Under the pieces are notes generated by a model. That model saw only the letters and a program-made list of their open reading frames with translations. It did not search any database and had not been told where the DNA came from. Source: Gordonia hankookensis (GTDB taxonomy: Bacteria > Actinomycetota > Actinomycetes > Mycobacteriales > Mycobacteriaceae). Taken from it: a DNA stretch of 64,000 nucleotides. Made by a program: the position numbers and the translations under genes. The stretch is from assembly GCF_014673215.1 (NCBI RefSeq), contig NZ_JACWMS010000002.1:806001-870000 (forward strand), given 5' to 3'. Below, one piece after another: positions 23,934 through 32,226 of this stretch. Position 1 is the first letter of the stretch; every line of letters begins with the position of its first letter.

Positions 23934-25253
23934 GTGAGTGTTCGCGCAGGAATACTGGTGACGGGAACCGAGGTCCTGACGGGCCGGGTGACGGACCTGA
24001 ACGGCCCGTGGGTATCGACCCGGTTGCTGGCGCTGGGTGTCGACGTCGCGCACATCACGGTCTGCGGTGATCGCCCCGCCGATCTGATGGCGCAATTGCG
24101 TTTCCTCGCGGATCAGCGGCTCGATCTCATCGTCACCACCGGCGGTCTCGGGCCGACCGCCGACGATCTCACCGTCGCGACGGTCGCCGAGTTCTGCGGA
24201 CTCGAGTTGTCCGTCGACACCGAACTCGAGGCCCACATCGCCGAGATCATCCGCCGCTGGCAGCGTCTCCCCGCCGGTGCCGCAGAGTCCGGACCGACCC
24301 GCGCCGGGATTCGCAAGCAGGCCCTGGTACCCGAAGGCGCACAATCGATTCCGCCGACCGGAACCGCCCCCGGGGTCGCGATCGCAGGTAGTGCGGAAAG
24401 GCCGGCGATCCTGGTACTTCCCGGTCCACCACGCGAGCTGCAGACGATGTGGGCCGATGCGTTGCAGACGGCCGCGGTGACCGCGGCGCTGTCTGCACGG
24501 ACCGAGTTGAGGCAGGAGACGATCCGCGCATACGGACTGTCCGAAGCCGAGCTCGCCGAGTCCCTGCGGACCGCCCAGCACCAGATCTCCGGGTTCGACG
24601 GACTCGAGATCACCACCTGTCTCCGGCACGGAGAGGTCGAGATGGTCACCCGGTTCGCGGCCGACCACGCGCCCGCCTACACCGAGCTCGCGGAGCTGAT
24701 CAGGACAGGCCACTCGCGACAGGTCTTCTCGACCGACGGTGCGACAATCGACGACCAGGTGGCGACCGCACTCGCCGGTCGCCGGATCGCGACCGCGGAA
24801 TCCTGCACCGGGGGGATGATCGCAGCACGGCTCACCGACCGGTCCGGGTCGTCGGCGTATGTCGTCGGCGGCGTCGTGTCGTACGCGAATGAGGCAAAGA
24901 CCGGCCTCCTCGACGTCCCGGCCGCGCTGATCGCCGAGCACGGTGCCGTCAGCGAACAGGTCGCCTCGGCGATGGCCGAGGGTGCGCTGCGTCGCCTCGA
25001 CGCCGACACGGCGGTGTCGACGACCGGCGTTGCCGGCCCGGGCGGCGGCACCGATCTCAAGCCGGTCGGCATGGTCTGTTTCGGTGTCGCGATCGCCGGA
25101 CGGCCCACGGTGACCGTCACCCGACGGTTCCCGGGCGATCGTGCGGCGGTCCGTGCACTCGCCACCACTGCGGCGATGCACCTGATCGCCGACGGTGTGG
25201 CCGGGACCGCGGCGGGCGAACGGCCCGCGGCCGACAGCGCCCCCCGAACATGA
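23934..25253 (+). CDS. cinA: CinA family protein (nicotinamide-nucleotide amidohydrolase/CinA)
   Basis: The 439-residue protein has both CinA domains. The N-terminal MoaB/MogA-like COG1058 domain shows [21 protein letters not shown] and [16 protein letters not shown]. The C-terminal PncC-like NMN deamidase domain shows [31 protein letters not shown] and [18 protein letters not shown]. Together they recycle NAD by-products (ADP-ribose and NMN). The GTG giving MSVRAGILV is chosen over an ATG 15 codons upstream. The TetR gene begins only 9 bp after the stop and may be co-transcribed. Confidence 0.9.
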   Translation: MSVRAGILVTGTEVLTGRVTDLNGPWVSTRLLALGVDVAHITVCGDRPADLMAQLRFLADQRLDLIVTTGGLGPTADDLTVATVAEFCGLELSVDTELEAHIAEIIRRWQRLPAGAAESGPTRAGIRKQALVPEGAQSIPPTGTAPGVAIAGSAERPAILVLPGPPRELQTMWADALQTAAVTAALSARTELRQETIRAYGLSEAELAESLRTAQHQISGFDGLEITTCLRHGEVEMVTRFAADHAPAYTELAELIRTGHSRQVFSTDGATIDDQVATALAGRRIATAESCTGGMIAARLTDRSGSSAYVVGGVVSYANEAKTGLLDVPAALIAEHGAVSEQVASAMAEGALRRLDADTAVSTTGVAGPGGGTDLKPVGMVCFGVAIAGRPTVTVTRRFPGDRAAVRALATTAAMHLIADGVAGTAAGERPAADSAPRT

Positions 25254-25262
25254 GGCATCATC

Positions 25263-25919
25263 ATGTTCGTGGTGGTATCGCGTAGTGACCAGACGGCACG
25301 GACCCGGGAGCGGTTACTCGAGACCGCCGAGCGGTTGTTCGCGCTGCACGGGATCGCGTCCGTGTCGAGTCGACAGATCAGCAAGGCCGCCGGGCAGGGC
25401 AACAACTATGCGGTCGGGCACCACTTCGGTGACAAGACAGGCCTGATCCGAGCAATCCTGGAGACGCACAACGCTCGGATCGACGTGATCCGGGGCCAAC
25501 GACTCGGCGATCTCGCCGAGGCCGCCGACGTTCGCGACTGGATCGAATGCCTGATCCGCCCCGAGATCGAACACCTCGTCAGCTTGGGTGCCACGTCGTA
25601 CTACGCGCGGTTCTGCGCGCACATGGCGGCCGATCCGCAGACCGGGTACCTGCTGTACGAGTCCGTCGCGGTGTCGCACCCGCTCACCGAGGTGATGACC
25701 GGGTTCTATCGGGTCCTTCCGACGATCCCCAAACGCGTCATGGATGCGCGGGTGAGCATGTCCCAGAACATGATCATCCATTCGTTGGCCGACATCGAGA
25801 GATCGATCGAGGAATCGCCTGCGGAAGCATCGACCATCGCCGACAGGTGGTCTGATCACTGCGATCTCCTGATCGACGCCGCCGTCGGCCTCTGGCTCGC
25901 TCCCACCAAGAATCCCTGA
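25263..25919 (+). CDS. TetR/AcrR family regulator
   Basis: The 218-residue regulator has an N-terminal HTH (RERLLETAERLFALHGIASVSSRQISKAAGQGNNYAVGHHFGDKTGLIRAILE, about residues 16-66). HHFGDK in place of YYHFxxK is a recognised variant. The C-terminal domain is helical. It follows cinA by 9 bp with a weak ribosome-binding site, so it may be partly transcribed with it. Downstream, two dyads precede the cholesterol oxidase gene, which is the nearest likely target. Regulation of steroid or lipid oxidation is inferred only from position. Confidence 0.85.
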   Translation: MFVVVSRSDQTARTRERLLETAERLFALHGIASVSSRQISKAAGQGNNYAVGHHFGDKTGLIRAILETHNARIDVIRGQRLGDLAEAADVRDWIECLIRPEIEHLVSLGATSYYARFCAHMAADPQTGYLLYESVAVSHPLTEVMTGFYRVLPTIPKRVMDARVSMSQNMIIHSLADIERSIEESPAEASTIADRWSDHCDLLIDAAVGLWLAPTKNP

Positions 25920-26303
25920 CGACTCAGCTGCCGGGCTCGTTCGAACTGTGAACCGGGTCACAGTATCGCCCCAAAGGCTTTTTTATCTCAGTCACATGAC
26001 TGATCATGTTTCGGGTTGGTCGTCGCGGATTGCCGGTCGCGGAGGGGGAGGACATCACCGTGCCGGGCGAGATCAACAGACGATCGGCCGAGACGAATCC
26101 GCATGGGGGGCACACGCGGTCCTGATGCCGAACGCGGTTCGTGGATGGCCGGGATCGCCACGGGAACGTCGAACCGCCCTTGGCACACCCAGGCGTAGAC
26201 CCGTCGGCCACCACCACACGGTGGAACGGCCCCTTCACTCTGCCCGCATGACCACTCTGCCCGCATGACGTCACATCCTGGCGCGATCAAGGAGTTTTCA
26301 CCG
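25920..26303 (+). promoter_or_regulatory. Regulatory gap upstream of the cholesterol oxidase gene
   Basis: This 384-bp gap contains no convincing gene. Two inverted repeats lie near its left end: ACTGTGA-ACCGGG-TCACAGT (25945-25964) and TCAGTCA-CA-TGACTGA (25988-26003). Both arms carry TGA/TCA half-sites. Between them CCAAAGGCTTTTTT could end the upstream tetR transcript, with the first dyad as a distal stem. The rest is GC-rich leader up to the AAGGAG ribosome-binding site of the oxidase. The short + frame from 25948 lacks coding character and a ribosome-binding site. Confidence 0.5.
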
Positions 26304-27887
26304 ATGACTGTGACCCGACGTTCCTTTCTCACCGGCGCGGCCGTGGCCGGGGCCGCGAGCCTGCTCCCTGCCACGGCCACGGCGGCACCCGGCGCCGGCC
26401 GTGGCGTTCGGCTGACGCGGGAGAATCATCGGGCGATCGTGGTCGGTTCGGGTTTCGGTGGCGGTGTCACCGCCCTGCGACTCACCGAGGCGGGTGTTCC
26501 GGTCCTGATGCTGGAGCGCGGAAAGCGCTGGCGAACGGGCCCCAACGCGGAGACCTTCCCGCATGCGACCGCGCCGGACAAGCGGTTTCTGTGGCACAAG
26601 TCGACTGGCCAGATCCTCGGGAGAAAGTTCGACTTCGAGCCCTATCTGGGTCTCGTCGACGCGGTCGTGGGAGACAACATGACCGCACTCGCCCCGGCAG
26701 GCCTCGGCGGTGGATCGCTGGTCTACCAAGGGATGACACTGCAGCCGGCCGAGCACGTGTTCAACGAGTATCTGCCCGAGCAACTCGACTGGCAGACGCT
26801 GAACCGGGTGTACTACCCGCGCGTGGCCCGCATGCTGCAGATCGAGACTGCGCCGGACGCCTTGATCCGCAGCGAGAACTATCGCGCCGCGCGGGTGTTC
26901 GCGCGAAATGCGCGCCGCGCAGGGCTTCCCGTGTCCAAGATCCCGATGCCGATCGACTGGAACTACGCGCTCGCCGAGATCCACGGCAAGATGAAGCCGT
27001 CGTACACCAACGGCGACGGTGCCATGGGAGTGAACAACGGCGGCAAACACAGTGTGGACGTCACCTATATCAAAGCCGCCGAGGCGACCGGTCTGCTGAC
27101 GATCGCCACGATGCATGAGGTCACCGATGTGGCTCGTGCGGCGAACGGCCACTGGCAGGTTCACGTCGATCGCACGGATCTCACCGGCAAGGTCCTCGAA
27201 CGGAAGATCCTCACCACCCCCACCCTGGTCATGGCCGCGGGCAGCGTGCACACCACCCGCCTGCTCGTGCGAGCCGCCGCGAACGGCGGTATCCCCGATC
27301 TGCCCGACGCCGTCGGACGCGGATGGGGCACCAACGCGGACCGGATCTACGTCTGGAACAGCCTCACCGACGGGTTCGGCGCACAACAGGGCGGGCCGGT
27401 GGTCTACGGATCGCTGAACTGGAAGAACGCGAGCACAGCCCACACCGTCATCCAGGCATCGATCCCACCGATGCCCATCGACGCACACAGCACCATGATG
27501 GTCGGCTACGGCGTCAGCCGAGACCGCGGACATTTCGCCTTCGACTCGGGGCGGGGCGACGCCTTCCTGAAGTGGCCGAAGAACGGCGATGCCACCATCC
27601 ACCTCAAGAGCATCGAGCCCACCGCCACACGCATCGCCGGCCCGACCGGGCGGCTCATCGACACGAATGCGGTCGTCAACACCACCTGGCACAGCCTGGG
27701 CGGTGCGTGCATGGGATCGGTCTGCGATCTCGACGGCCGGGTGCACGGCCAGCGTGGCCTCTACGTGATCGACGGGGCACTGCTTCCGGGTACCACGGCC
27801 GCGTGCAATCCGTCGATGACCATTGCGGCGCTCGCCGAGCGCGCGCTCGACAACATCGTCGCCAAGGACGTCGGGACCACGATCTGA
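26304..27887 (+). CDS. Secreted cholesterol oxidase (GMC family), Tat substrate
   Basis: The 527-residue flavoenzyme oxidises 3beta-hydroxysterols to 3-keto-4-ene products, releasing peroxide. A Tat signal, TRRSFLTGAAVAGAASLLP with the twin Arg at residues 5-6, directs folded export. The FAD fold is VVGSGFGGGVTALRL near residue 46. The class I active site is visible in NTTWHSLGGACMG (His463) and CNPSMTIAALAER (Asn502), spaced as in characterised cholesterol oxidases. APAGLGGGSLVYQGM is also typical. The ATG follows AAGGAG; an upstream ATG adds 13 residues that spoil the signal. The upstream TetR is a candidate regulator. Confidence 0.92.
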   Translation: MTVTRRSFLTGAAVAGAASLLPATATAAPGAGRGVRLTRENHRAIVVGSGFGGGVTALRLTEAGVPVLMLERGKRWRTGPNAETFPHATAPDKRFLWHKSTGQILGRKFDFEPYLGLVDAVVGDNMTALAPAGLGGGSLVYQGMTLQPAEHVFNEYLPEQLDWQTLNRVYYPRVARMLQIETAPDALIRSENYRAARVFARNARRAGLPVSKIPMPIDWNYALAEIHGKMKPSYTNGDGAMGVNNGGKHSVDVTYIKAAEATGLLTIATMHEVTDVARAANGHWQVHVDRTDLTGKVLERKILTTPTLVMAAGSVHTTRLLVRAAANGGIPDLPDAVGRGWGTNADRIYVWNSLTDGFGAQQGGPVVYGSLNWKNASTAHTVIQASIPPMPIDAHSTMMVGYGVSRDRGHFAFDSGRGDAFLKWPKNGDATIHLKSIEPTATRIAGPTGRLIDTNAVVNTTWHSLGGACMGSVCDLDGRVHGQRGLYVIDGALLPGTTAACNPSMTIAALAERALDNIVAKDVGTTI

Positions 27888-27893
27888 TCGGGA

Positions 27894-27935
27894 TCGGGCC
27901 ACAGGAATCGGGCGACAGGAATCGGACGACAGGAG
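27894..27935. repeat. Three tandem 14-bp units after the cholesterol oxidase gene
   Basis: TCGGGCCACAGGAA, TCGGGCGACAGGAA and TCGGACGACAGGAG lie head to tail at 27894, 27908 and 27922. They start 6 bp past the stop codon and run straight into the hairpin that likely ends the transcript. The unit is short and degenerate, so replication slippage is a sufficient explanation. Confidence 0.75.
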
Positions 27936-27936
27936 G

Positions 27937-27961
27937 AGGGCGGGAATAACACCTCCGCCCT
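27937..27961 (+). terminator. Probable terminator of the cholesterol oxidase gene
   Basis: AGGGCGG and CCGCCCT form a seven-base-pair stem with an 11-base AT-rich loop, followed by TTCTCAACTT. It lies 49 bp after the stop codon and just before the RAE-controlled helR promoter region, where insulation from readthrough would be useful. The T-tract is weak. Confidence 0.5.
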
Positions 27962-27982
27962 TCTCAACTTATAGCGCGGACC

Positions 27983-28001
27983 CGGGCTTGCCGCAAGGGC
28001 C
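27983..28001 (+). promoter_or_regulatory. Rifamycin-associated element (RAE) upstream of helR
   Basis: CGGGCTTGCCGCAAGGGCC is a near-perfect inverted repeat (GGGCTTGC against GCAAGGGCC) and closely matches the published 19-bp RAE consensus GGGGCTTGCGGCAAGGCCC. RAEs precede rifamycin-inducible genes in actinobacteria, including helR and rifamycin-inactivating enzymes. A TTGCCG within it followed 19 bp later by CACAAT (28013-28018) could be the promoter, placing the element over the -35 region. It lies 165 bp before the helR start, leaving a long leader. Confidence 0.8.
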
Positions 28002-28166
28002 TCTGTGGCGGGCACAATGGTTGCCTCCCCACCTGCCGGGGAGATGGAATCCGCCGCAGCGGGAGAAGCCGTCACCGTCGACGGTGTCGAGATGCGCACG
28101 TACACAAGGTAATTGCCATTCAACGCTCCCCCGCGGCGGTCTCACCGACCTCCGGAGCCGCCACAC

Positions 28167-30320
28167 ATGCCGCCCAGCACCACCAGTGCCTTCGATCTGA
28201 CCCGTCATCCTGCCAAAGCCGAACCCACACTCATCGCCGACGACGAGCGGCACTTCGCCGCGATGTCACGCAGCCTGGAGCAATCGACGGCCGACCTGTC
28301 CGCACGCCTCGACGTCCTGCGTCAGGCACCCGGAGGTCACGGCCGCCAGGCGTTGGACCGCGACCTCGAGGTGCACGAACTCGGCAAACGGTTGCGGACA
28401 CTGCGCCGTCACAGCCTGGACCTCTGCCTCGGCAGGGTGATCGTCGATGGTGACGAGCCGCGATACATCGGCCGGATCGGCCTCACCGACGCGACGGGCC
28501 GTCAGCTGCTCATCGACTGGCGCACGCCCGCCGCGGCACCGTTCTTTGCCGCGACCCACGCCGACCCAATGGGTGTGGTGAGCCGCCGACGCTACCGGTG
28601 GGCACGCGGCAAGATCAGCGATTACTGGGACGAGGTGTTCTCCACCGAAGGCCTCGACGGCCACGTCGTCCTCGATGACGACTCGGCGTTCATCGCAGGC
28701 CTCGGCGCCAGCAGGTCGCCCCGGATGCGTGACGTACTCGGCACGATCGCCGCAGACCAGGACGCCATCATCCGCGCGAGTTCGCGTGGAGCGCTCGTCG
28801 TCGACGGCGGCCCGGGAACCGGAAAGACGGTCGTCGCGCTGCACCGGGCGGCCTACCTCTTGTACGCGGATCCGCGTTTCGCCGGCAACCGGGGAGGTGT
28901 GCTCGTCGTCGGACCGCACGAGCCCTATCTCGCCTATGTCGCGGATGTGCTCCCTGCTCTCGGCGAGGAGAGTGTGCAGACCTGCACGCTGCGTGATCTG
29001 TTGCCCGAGGGCAGGTCGGCGTCTGATGAGACGAACCGCGAGGTCGCCCGTCTCAAGGCGTCGGCGGACATGGTCGCGGCAATCGAACCCGCTGTCCGGT
29101 TCTACGAGGAGCCGCCCACCGATCCCCTTCTGGTCGAGACACCGTGGTCCGAGGTCTGGGTCACCACACCCGACTGGGCCGAGGCGTTCGGAGCCCCCGA
29201 GCCGGGCACTCCGCACAACGAGGCCCGCGACGAGGTGTGGGAGTCGCTGGTCTCGATCATCCTCGACAAGCACAGCGGCGGCGACGTGCCCAAGCCACGA
29301 CTGCGTAAGTCGTTGGCGCAGAACGATGAACTCGTCACGACCTTCAACCGATCCTGGCCGATGCTCGACGCGGCCGATCTCGTCGGGGACCTGTGGTCGG
29401 TACCCGCCTACCTGCGCATGTGCGCTCCCCATCTGTCCCCCGGCCAGGTGCGGACACTGCAGCGCCGGATTCCGAACGCGTGGACGCGGTCGGATCTGCC
29501 ACTCCTGGACGCGGCACGGCTGCGTCTCGGCGATGCCACGGCCTCGATCCGTCGACGGCGGCGGGAGTCGGTGCTGGCCGCCGAGCGGGAACGAATGGAT
29601 CAGGTGGTGACCGACCTTCTCGACGCCCACACCCATGACGACGGCGAGGGGGTGATGCCGATGTTGCGGGGCGCGGACATGCGCAACAGTCTGGTGGATG
29701 AGACTGCCTCTCCGACAATGGATGCCGATGAGCTCGCCGGGCCCTTCGCCCACATCATCGTCGACGAGGCCCAGGAGCTGACCGACGCGGAATGGCAGAT
29801 GCTGCTGTCCCGCTGCCCTTCCCGGAGTCTCACGGTGGTCGGTGACCGCGCCCAGGCGCGGCTCGGGTTCACCGAGAGCTGGCAGGATCGGCTCGAACGG
29901 ATCGGGCTCCGCGAGGTCACCATGGCGTCCCTGTCGGTGAACTATCGGACGCCTGAGGAGGTGATGGCGGTCGCCGAACCGGCCATCCGCGCGGAGCTCC
30001 CCGACGCGAATGTTCCCACGTCCATCCGTCGCAGCGGCATCCCCGTCATCGAGGGCCCCGTCGCCGACCGCGACGCGATTCTCGATCGATGGCTGGCCGC
30101 GCACGACGAGGGAACCGTCTGCGTCATCGGCGATCCCACGTTCACCGAGCGGCCACGAGTACGCTCACTCACACCTGAACACGCGAAGGGCCTCGAGTTC
30201 GACCTCGTCGTCATCGTCGATCCAGAGAGGTTCGGGAGCGGCATCGCAGGGGCGGTCGATCGCTACGTCGCGATGACGCGGGCCACGCAGGAGTTGGTGA
30301 TCCTGCGCGACCCGTCATGA
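28167..30320 (+). CDS. helR: HelR-type RNA polymerase-associated motor ATPase
   Basis: The 717-residue protein is a UvrD/HelD-like superfamily 1 ATPase. Motifs are VVDGGPGTGKTVVALHRAAY (Walker A, about residues 211-230), HIIVDEAQELTDAEWQML (Walker B), VVGDRAQARLGF, SVNYRTPEEVM, HAKGLEFDLVVIVDP and RYVAMTRATQELVIL. The N-terminal about 85 residues are helical and charged, matching the HelD/HelR arm that enters the polymerase secondary channel. HelR removes stalled RNA polymerase from DNA and displaces rifamycin, giving tolerance. The upstream RAE supports HelR over a housekeeping HelD. The ATG at 28167 follows CGGAG; an upstream ATG lacks one. Confidence 0.88.
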   Translation: MPPSTTSAFDLTRHPAKAEPTLIADDERHFAAMSRSLEQSTADLSARLDVLRQAPGGHGRQALDRDLEVHELGKRLRTLRRHSLDLCLGRVIVDGDEPRYIGRIGLTDATGRQLLIDWRTPAAAPFFAATHADPMGVVSRRRYRWARGKISDYWDEVFSTEGLDGHVVLDDDSAFIAGLGASRSPRMRDVLGTIAADQDAIIRASSRGALVVDGGPGTGKTVVALHRAAYLLYADPRFAGNRGGVLVVGPHEPYLAYVADVLPALGEESVQTCTLRDLLPEGRSASDETNREVARLKASADMVAAIEPAVRFYEEPPTDPLLVETPWSEVWVTTPDWAEAFGAPEPGTPHNEARDEVWESLVSIILDKHSGGDVPKPRLRKSLAQNDELVTTFNRSWPMLDAADLVGDLWSVPAYLRMCAPHLSPGQVRTLQRRIPNAWTRSDLPLLDAARLRLGDATASIRRRRRESVLAAERERMDQVVTDLLDAHTHDDGEGVMPMLRGADMRNSLVDETASPTMDADELAGPFAHIIVDEAQELTDAEWQMLLSRCPSRSLTVVGDRAQARLGFTESWQDRLERIGLREVTMASLSVNYRTPEEVMAVAEPAIRAELPDANVPTSIRRSGIPVIEGPVADRDAILDRWLAAHDEGTVCVIGDPTFTERPRVRSLTPEHAKGLEFDLVVIVDPERFGSGIAGAVDRYVAMTRATQELVILRDPS

Positions 30321-30364
30321 ACGATCGGGCGCGCGACGCCGTCCAGGTGACCCCCGGACGACAG

Positions 30365-32113
30365 CTACCGGGCCAGGTCGAAGTCGTCTGGCATGAGGAT
30401 GTCGACCGTGATCCCATCGCGCACCAGTCTGCGCAGCCGCACCGTGCCGGCGAAGCGGTACTCGGGCCAGGCGACCTGTTGCGGGCGTGTGGGAATGTCG
30501 CCGCCGACGAGTCCGGTGTCTTTCAGGTGGCGTCGGAAGGTGTCGGCGATGTGGTTGCGCCGGTTGATGCGTGGCGGGTTGGGTGGTCCGGTGCCGTCGG
30601 TGTTGCGGGTCCAGGCGGGTCGGCCGGCGTCGGGTCCGTCGGCGACGATGTGCGTGGTGAACTGTCCTGGTTTGTGCCCGACCATGCGGTTGTGGGTGGG
30701 GCAGGCGGCGGCGAGGGCGTCGATGTCGGTCCGGCCGCCTTCGGCCCAGTCTTGTTCGGCGTGGTGGATGTCGGAGTGACTGAAGGGCATGTCGCAGTCG
30801 GGGTGTGTGCAGTGGGCGCCGTCGCGGGCGAAGAGCGCGAAGCGTTGGGCTCGCCCGGCCAATCGTTTGGCGGTGCCGAGGTGCAGGATCTCGCGGGTGT
30901 GATCGGCGAACACCGCCAGGTGCAGGTCGGCGGTGGCGGCGAGTTCGACGATGTCAGCGATGGGCAGTGTTGCACCGGTGGTGGTGTGGCCGAGGCCGGC
31001 CCGTTCTCGCAGTTCGCTCTCGGTGATCGCGATGATCAGATGTGGCGGTAGTCCGCGATGACTGTCGCCGAGTCCGCCGTTGTTCAGGATGTGGTCGAGC
31101 AGGGCCCGGAAGGCGTCGTGGTTGCGCTGTTCGGGGGTCCGGACATCGCGGGTGACGGCCTCGGCGAGGGTGTCGGGGTCGGCGTGCTCGCGCTGTCCGG
31201 TGGGTGAGCGGTCGTCGTCGGGGTTGTTCATGCCGGGTGCGGCCCAGGCGGCCAACACGACGTCGAACATCGCGCGGGTGGTCGGGTCGAGGGTGGCGGT
31301 CAGGCGGCTCATCTGTTGGGCGTCTTGTTTGCTCAGCAGCAGGCGGCGTTGGCGGGCGCGGTCACGCTGGTCGGTGAGGGCACCGTCGGGGTCGAGGTGG
31401 CCCAGGATGCGGGCGCCGAGGTCGGTGAGTGTTGCCGGCGAGAAGTCGCGGGCGAAGTAGGCCAGATTGGCTTCGGCCGCCTCGACCAGCTCGGGTGCCA
31501 CCGCGGCCGGGATGCGTCTCATGGTGTTCACGATGGTCTGCACGTGGTCGGGTCCGATGGCCCCCTCGGCCAAGGCCGCGGCGGTGCGGGGATAGCGCGG
31601 GGCCAGCGGTTCGCCCTGCAGGTTGTACATCCTCGAGACCACGGCCATCTGCTCTTTGCGGTGGCGCAGGTCGCCGATGCGTAGCCGTTCGGCCATGAAG
31701 TTGTGCAGCGATCGATAGCCGGCGGCGGTGTGTGCGTCACGATCGGAGACATCCATGATCCGACGATGCCCGATCGAACTCATCCGCCGGGCGGCGCGTT
31801 CGTGTTCGGCGGCCACCGCCACCAGATCGGCAGGCGACGAACCGGTGGTGTCGACGCGGGCGATGCGGTCGAGCAGAGAATGGAACTCCCGGTAGAGCTC
31901 GACAACATCACTGCCCGCGGCCACATCACCGACCCCTGGCAATTCACCGCCCGCCGCCGCGGCCATCTCGGCCTGCCGCTCGATCAGTTCGGCATGAGTG
32001 TGCGGATGATGTTCCTGAAACAGACCGTGCGGCAACCACTGATCCGCCACCGCCGCCACATCGACCTCACCACCGTCATCGGTGGGCGCATGATCGGCGT
32101 CGGACTCGCCCAT
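30365..32113 (-). CDS. DUF222/HNH protein of the 13E12 repeat family
   Basis: This 582-residue protein has a large N-terminal DUF222 domain (about residues 65-400) and a C-terminal HNH nuclease domain. In the latter, FARDGAHCTHPDCDMPFSHSDIHHAEQDWAEGG carries paired cysteines and the HH, and CPTHNRMVGH completes the motif. Members recur in many copies in mycobacteria and relatives, often with mobile-DNA associations. Their function is unproven; nuclease activity is inferred from HNH. A perfect SOS box lies 27 bp upstream of the ATG, implying LexA repression and DNA-damage induction. It converges on helR with 44 bp between stops. Confidence 0.88.
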   Translation of the reverse strand: MGESDADHAPTDDGGEVDVAAVADQWLPHGLFQEHHPHTHAELIERQAEMAAAAGGELPGVGDVAAGSDVVELYREFHSLLDRIARVDTTGSSPADLVAVAAEHERAARRMSSIGHRRIMDVSDRDAHTAAGYRSLHNFMAERLRIGDLRHRKEQMAVVSRMYNLQGEPLAPRYPRTAAALAEGAIGPDHVQTIVNTMRRIPAAVAPELVEAAEANLAYFARDFSPATLTDLGARILGHLDPDGALTDQRDRARQRRLLLSKQDAQQMSRLTATLDPTTRAMFDVVLAAWAAPGMNNPDDDRSPTGQREHADPDTLAEAVTRDVRTPEQRNHDAFRALLDHILNNGGLGDSHRGLPPHLIIAITESELRERAGLGHTTTGATLPIADIVELAATADLHLAVFADHTREILHLGTAKRLAGRAQRFALFARDGAHCTHPDCDMPFSHSDIHHAEQDWAEGGRTDIDALAAACPTHNRMVGHKPGQFTTHIVADGPDAGRPAWTRNTDGTGPPNPPRINRRNHIADTFRRHLKDTGLVGGDIPTRPQQVAWPEYRFAGTVRLRRLVRDGITVDILMPDDFDLAR

Positions 32114-32139
32114 GTGGCAGACCCCCCGATCGCTACAAT

Positions 32140-32155
32140 TCGAACGTGTGTTCGA
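32140..32155 (-). promoter_or_regulatory. LexA-binding SOS box
   Basis: TCGAAC-GTGT-GTTCGA is an exact match to the mycobacterial SOS box TCGAAC(N4)GTTCGA, extended by one more paired base on each side. It lies 27 bp upstream of the DUF222/HNH start and overlaps a likely -10 region on the minus strand. 13E12-family genes of Mycobacterium tuberculosis are known members of the LexA regulon, so the arrangement agrees with precedent. Confidence 0.9.
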
Positions 32156-32226
32156 AGTCTAACAGGATTCGGAGGCAGTGCGCAAGAGCTTCGGTCAGAG
32201 GATTTTCACCTCCACGCCCCGCCCGG

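Noticed and set aside
25948..26268. 106-codon + frame before the cholesterol oxidase
   Set aside because: No ribosome-binding site, Arg-rich composition, and it contains operator-like dyads. It looks like leader DNA.
26298..27902. 534-residue minus frame opposite the cholesterol oxidase
   Set aside because: The + strand has Tat signal, FAD fold and active-site residues; the minus frame has no recognisable domain.
28266..30104. 612-residue minus frame opposite helR
   Set aside because: All superfamily 1 ATPase motifs are on the + strand in order; the mirror frame is a codon-bias artefact.
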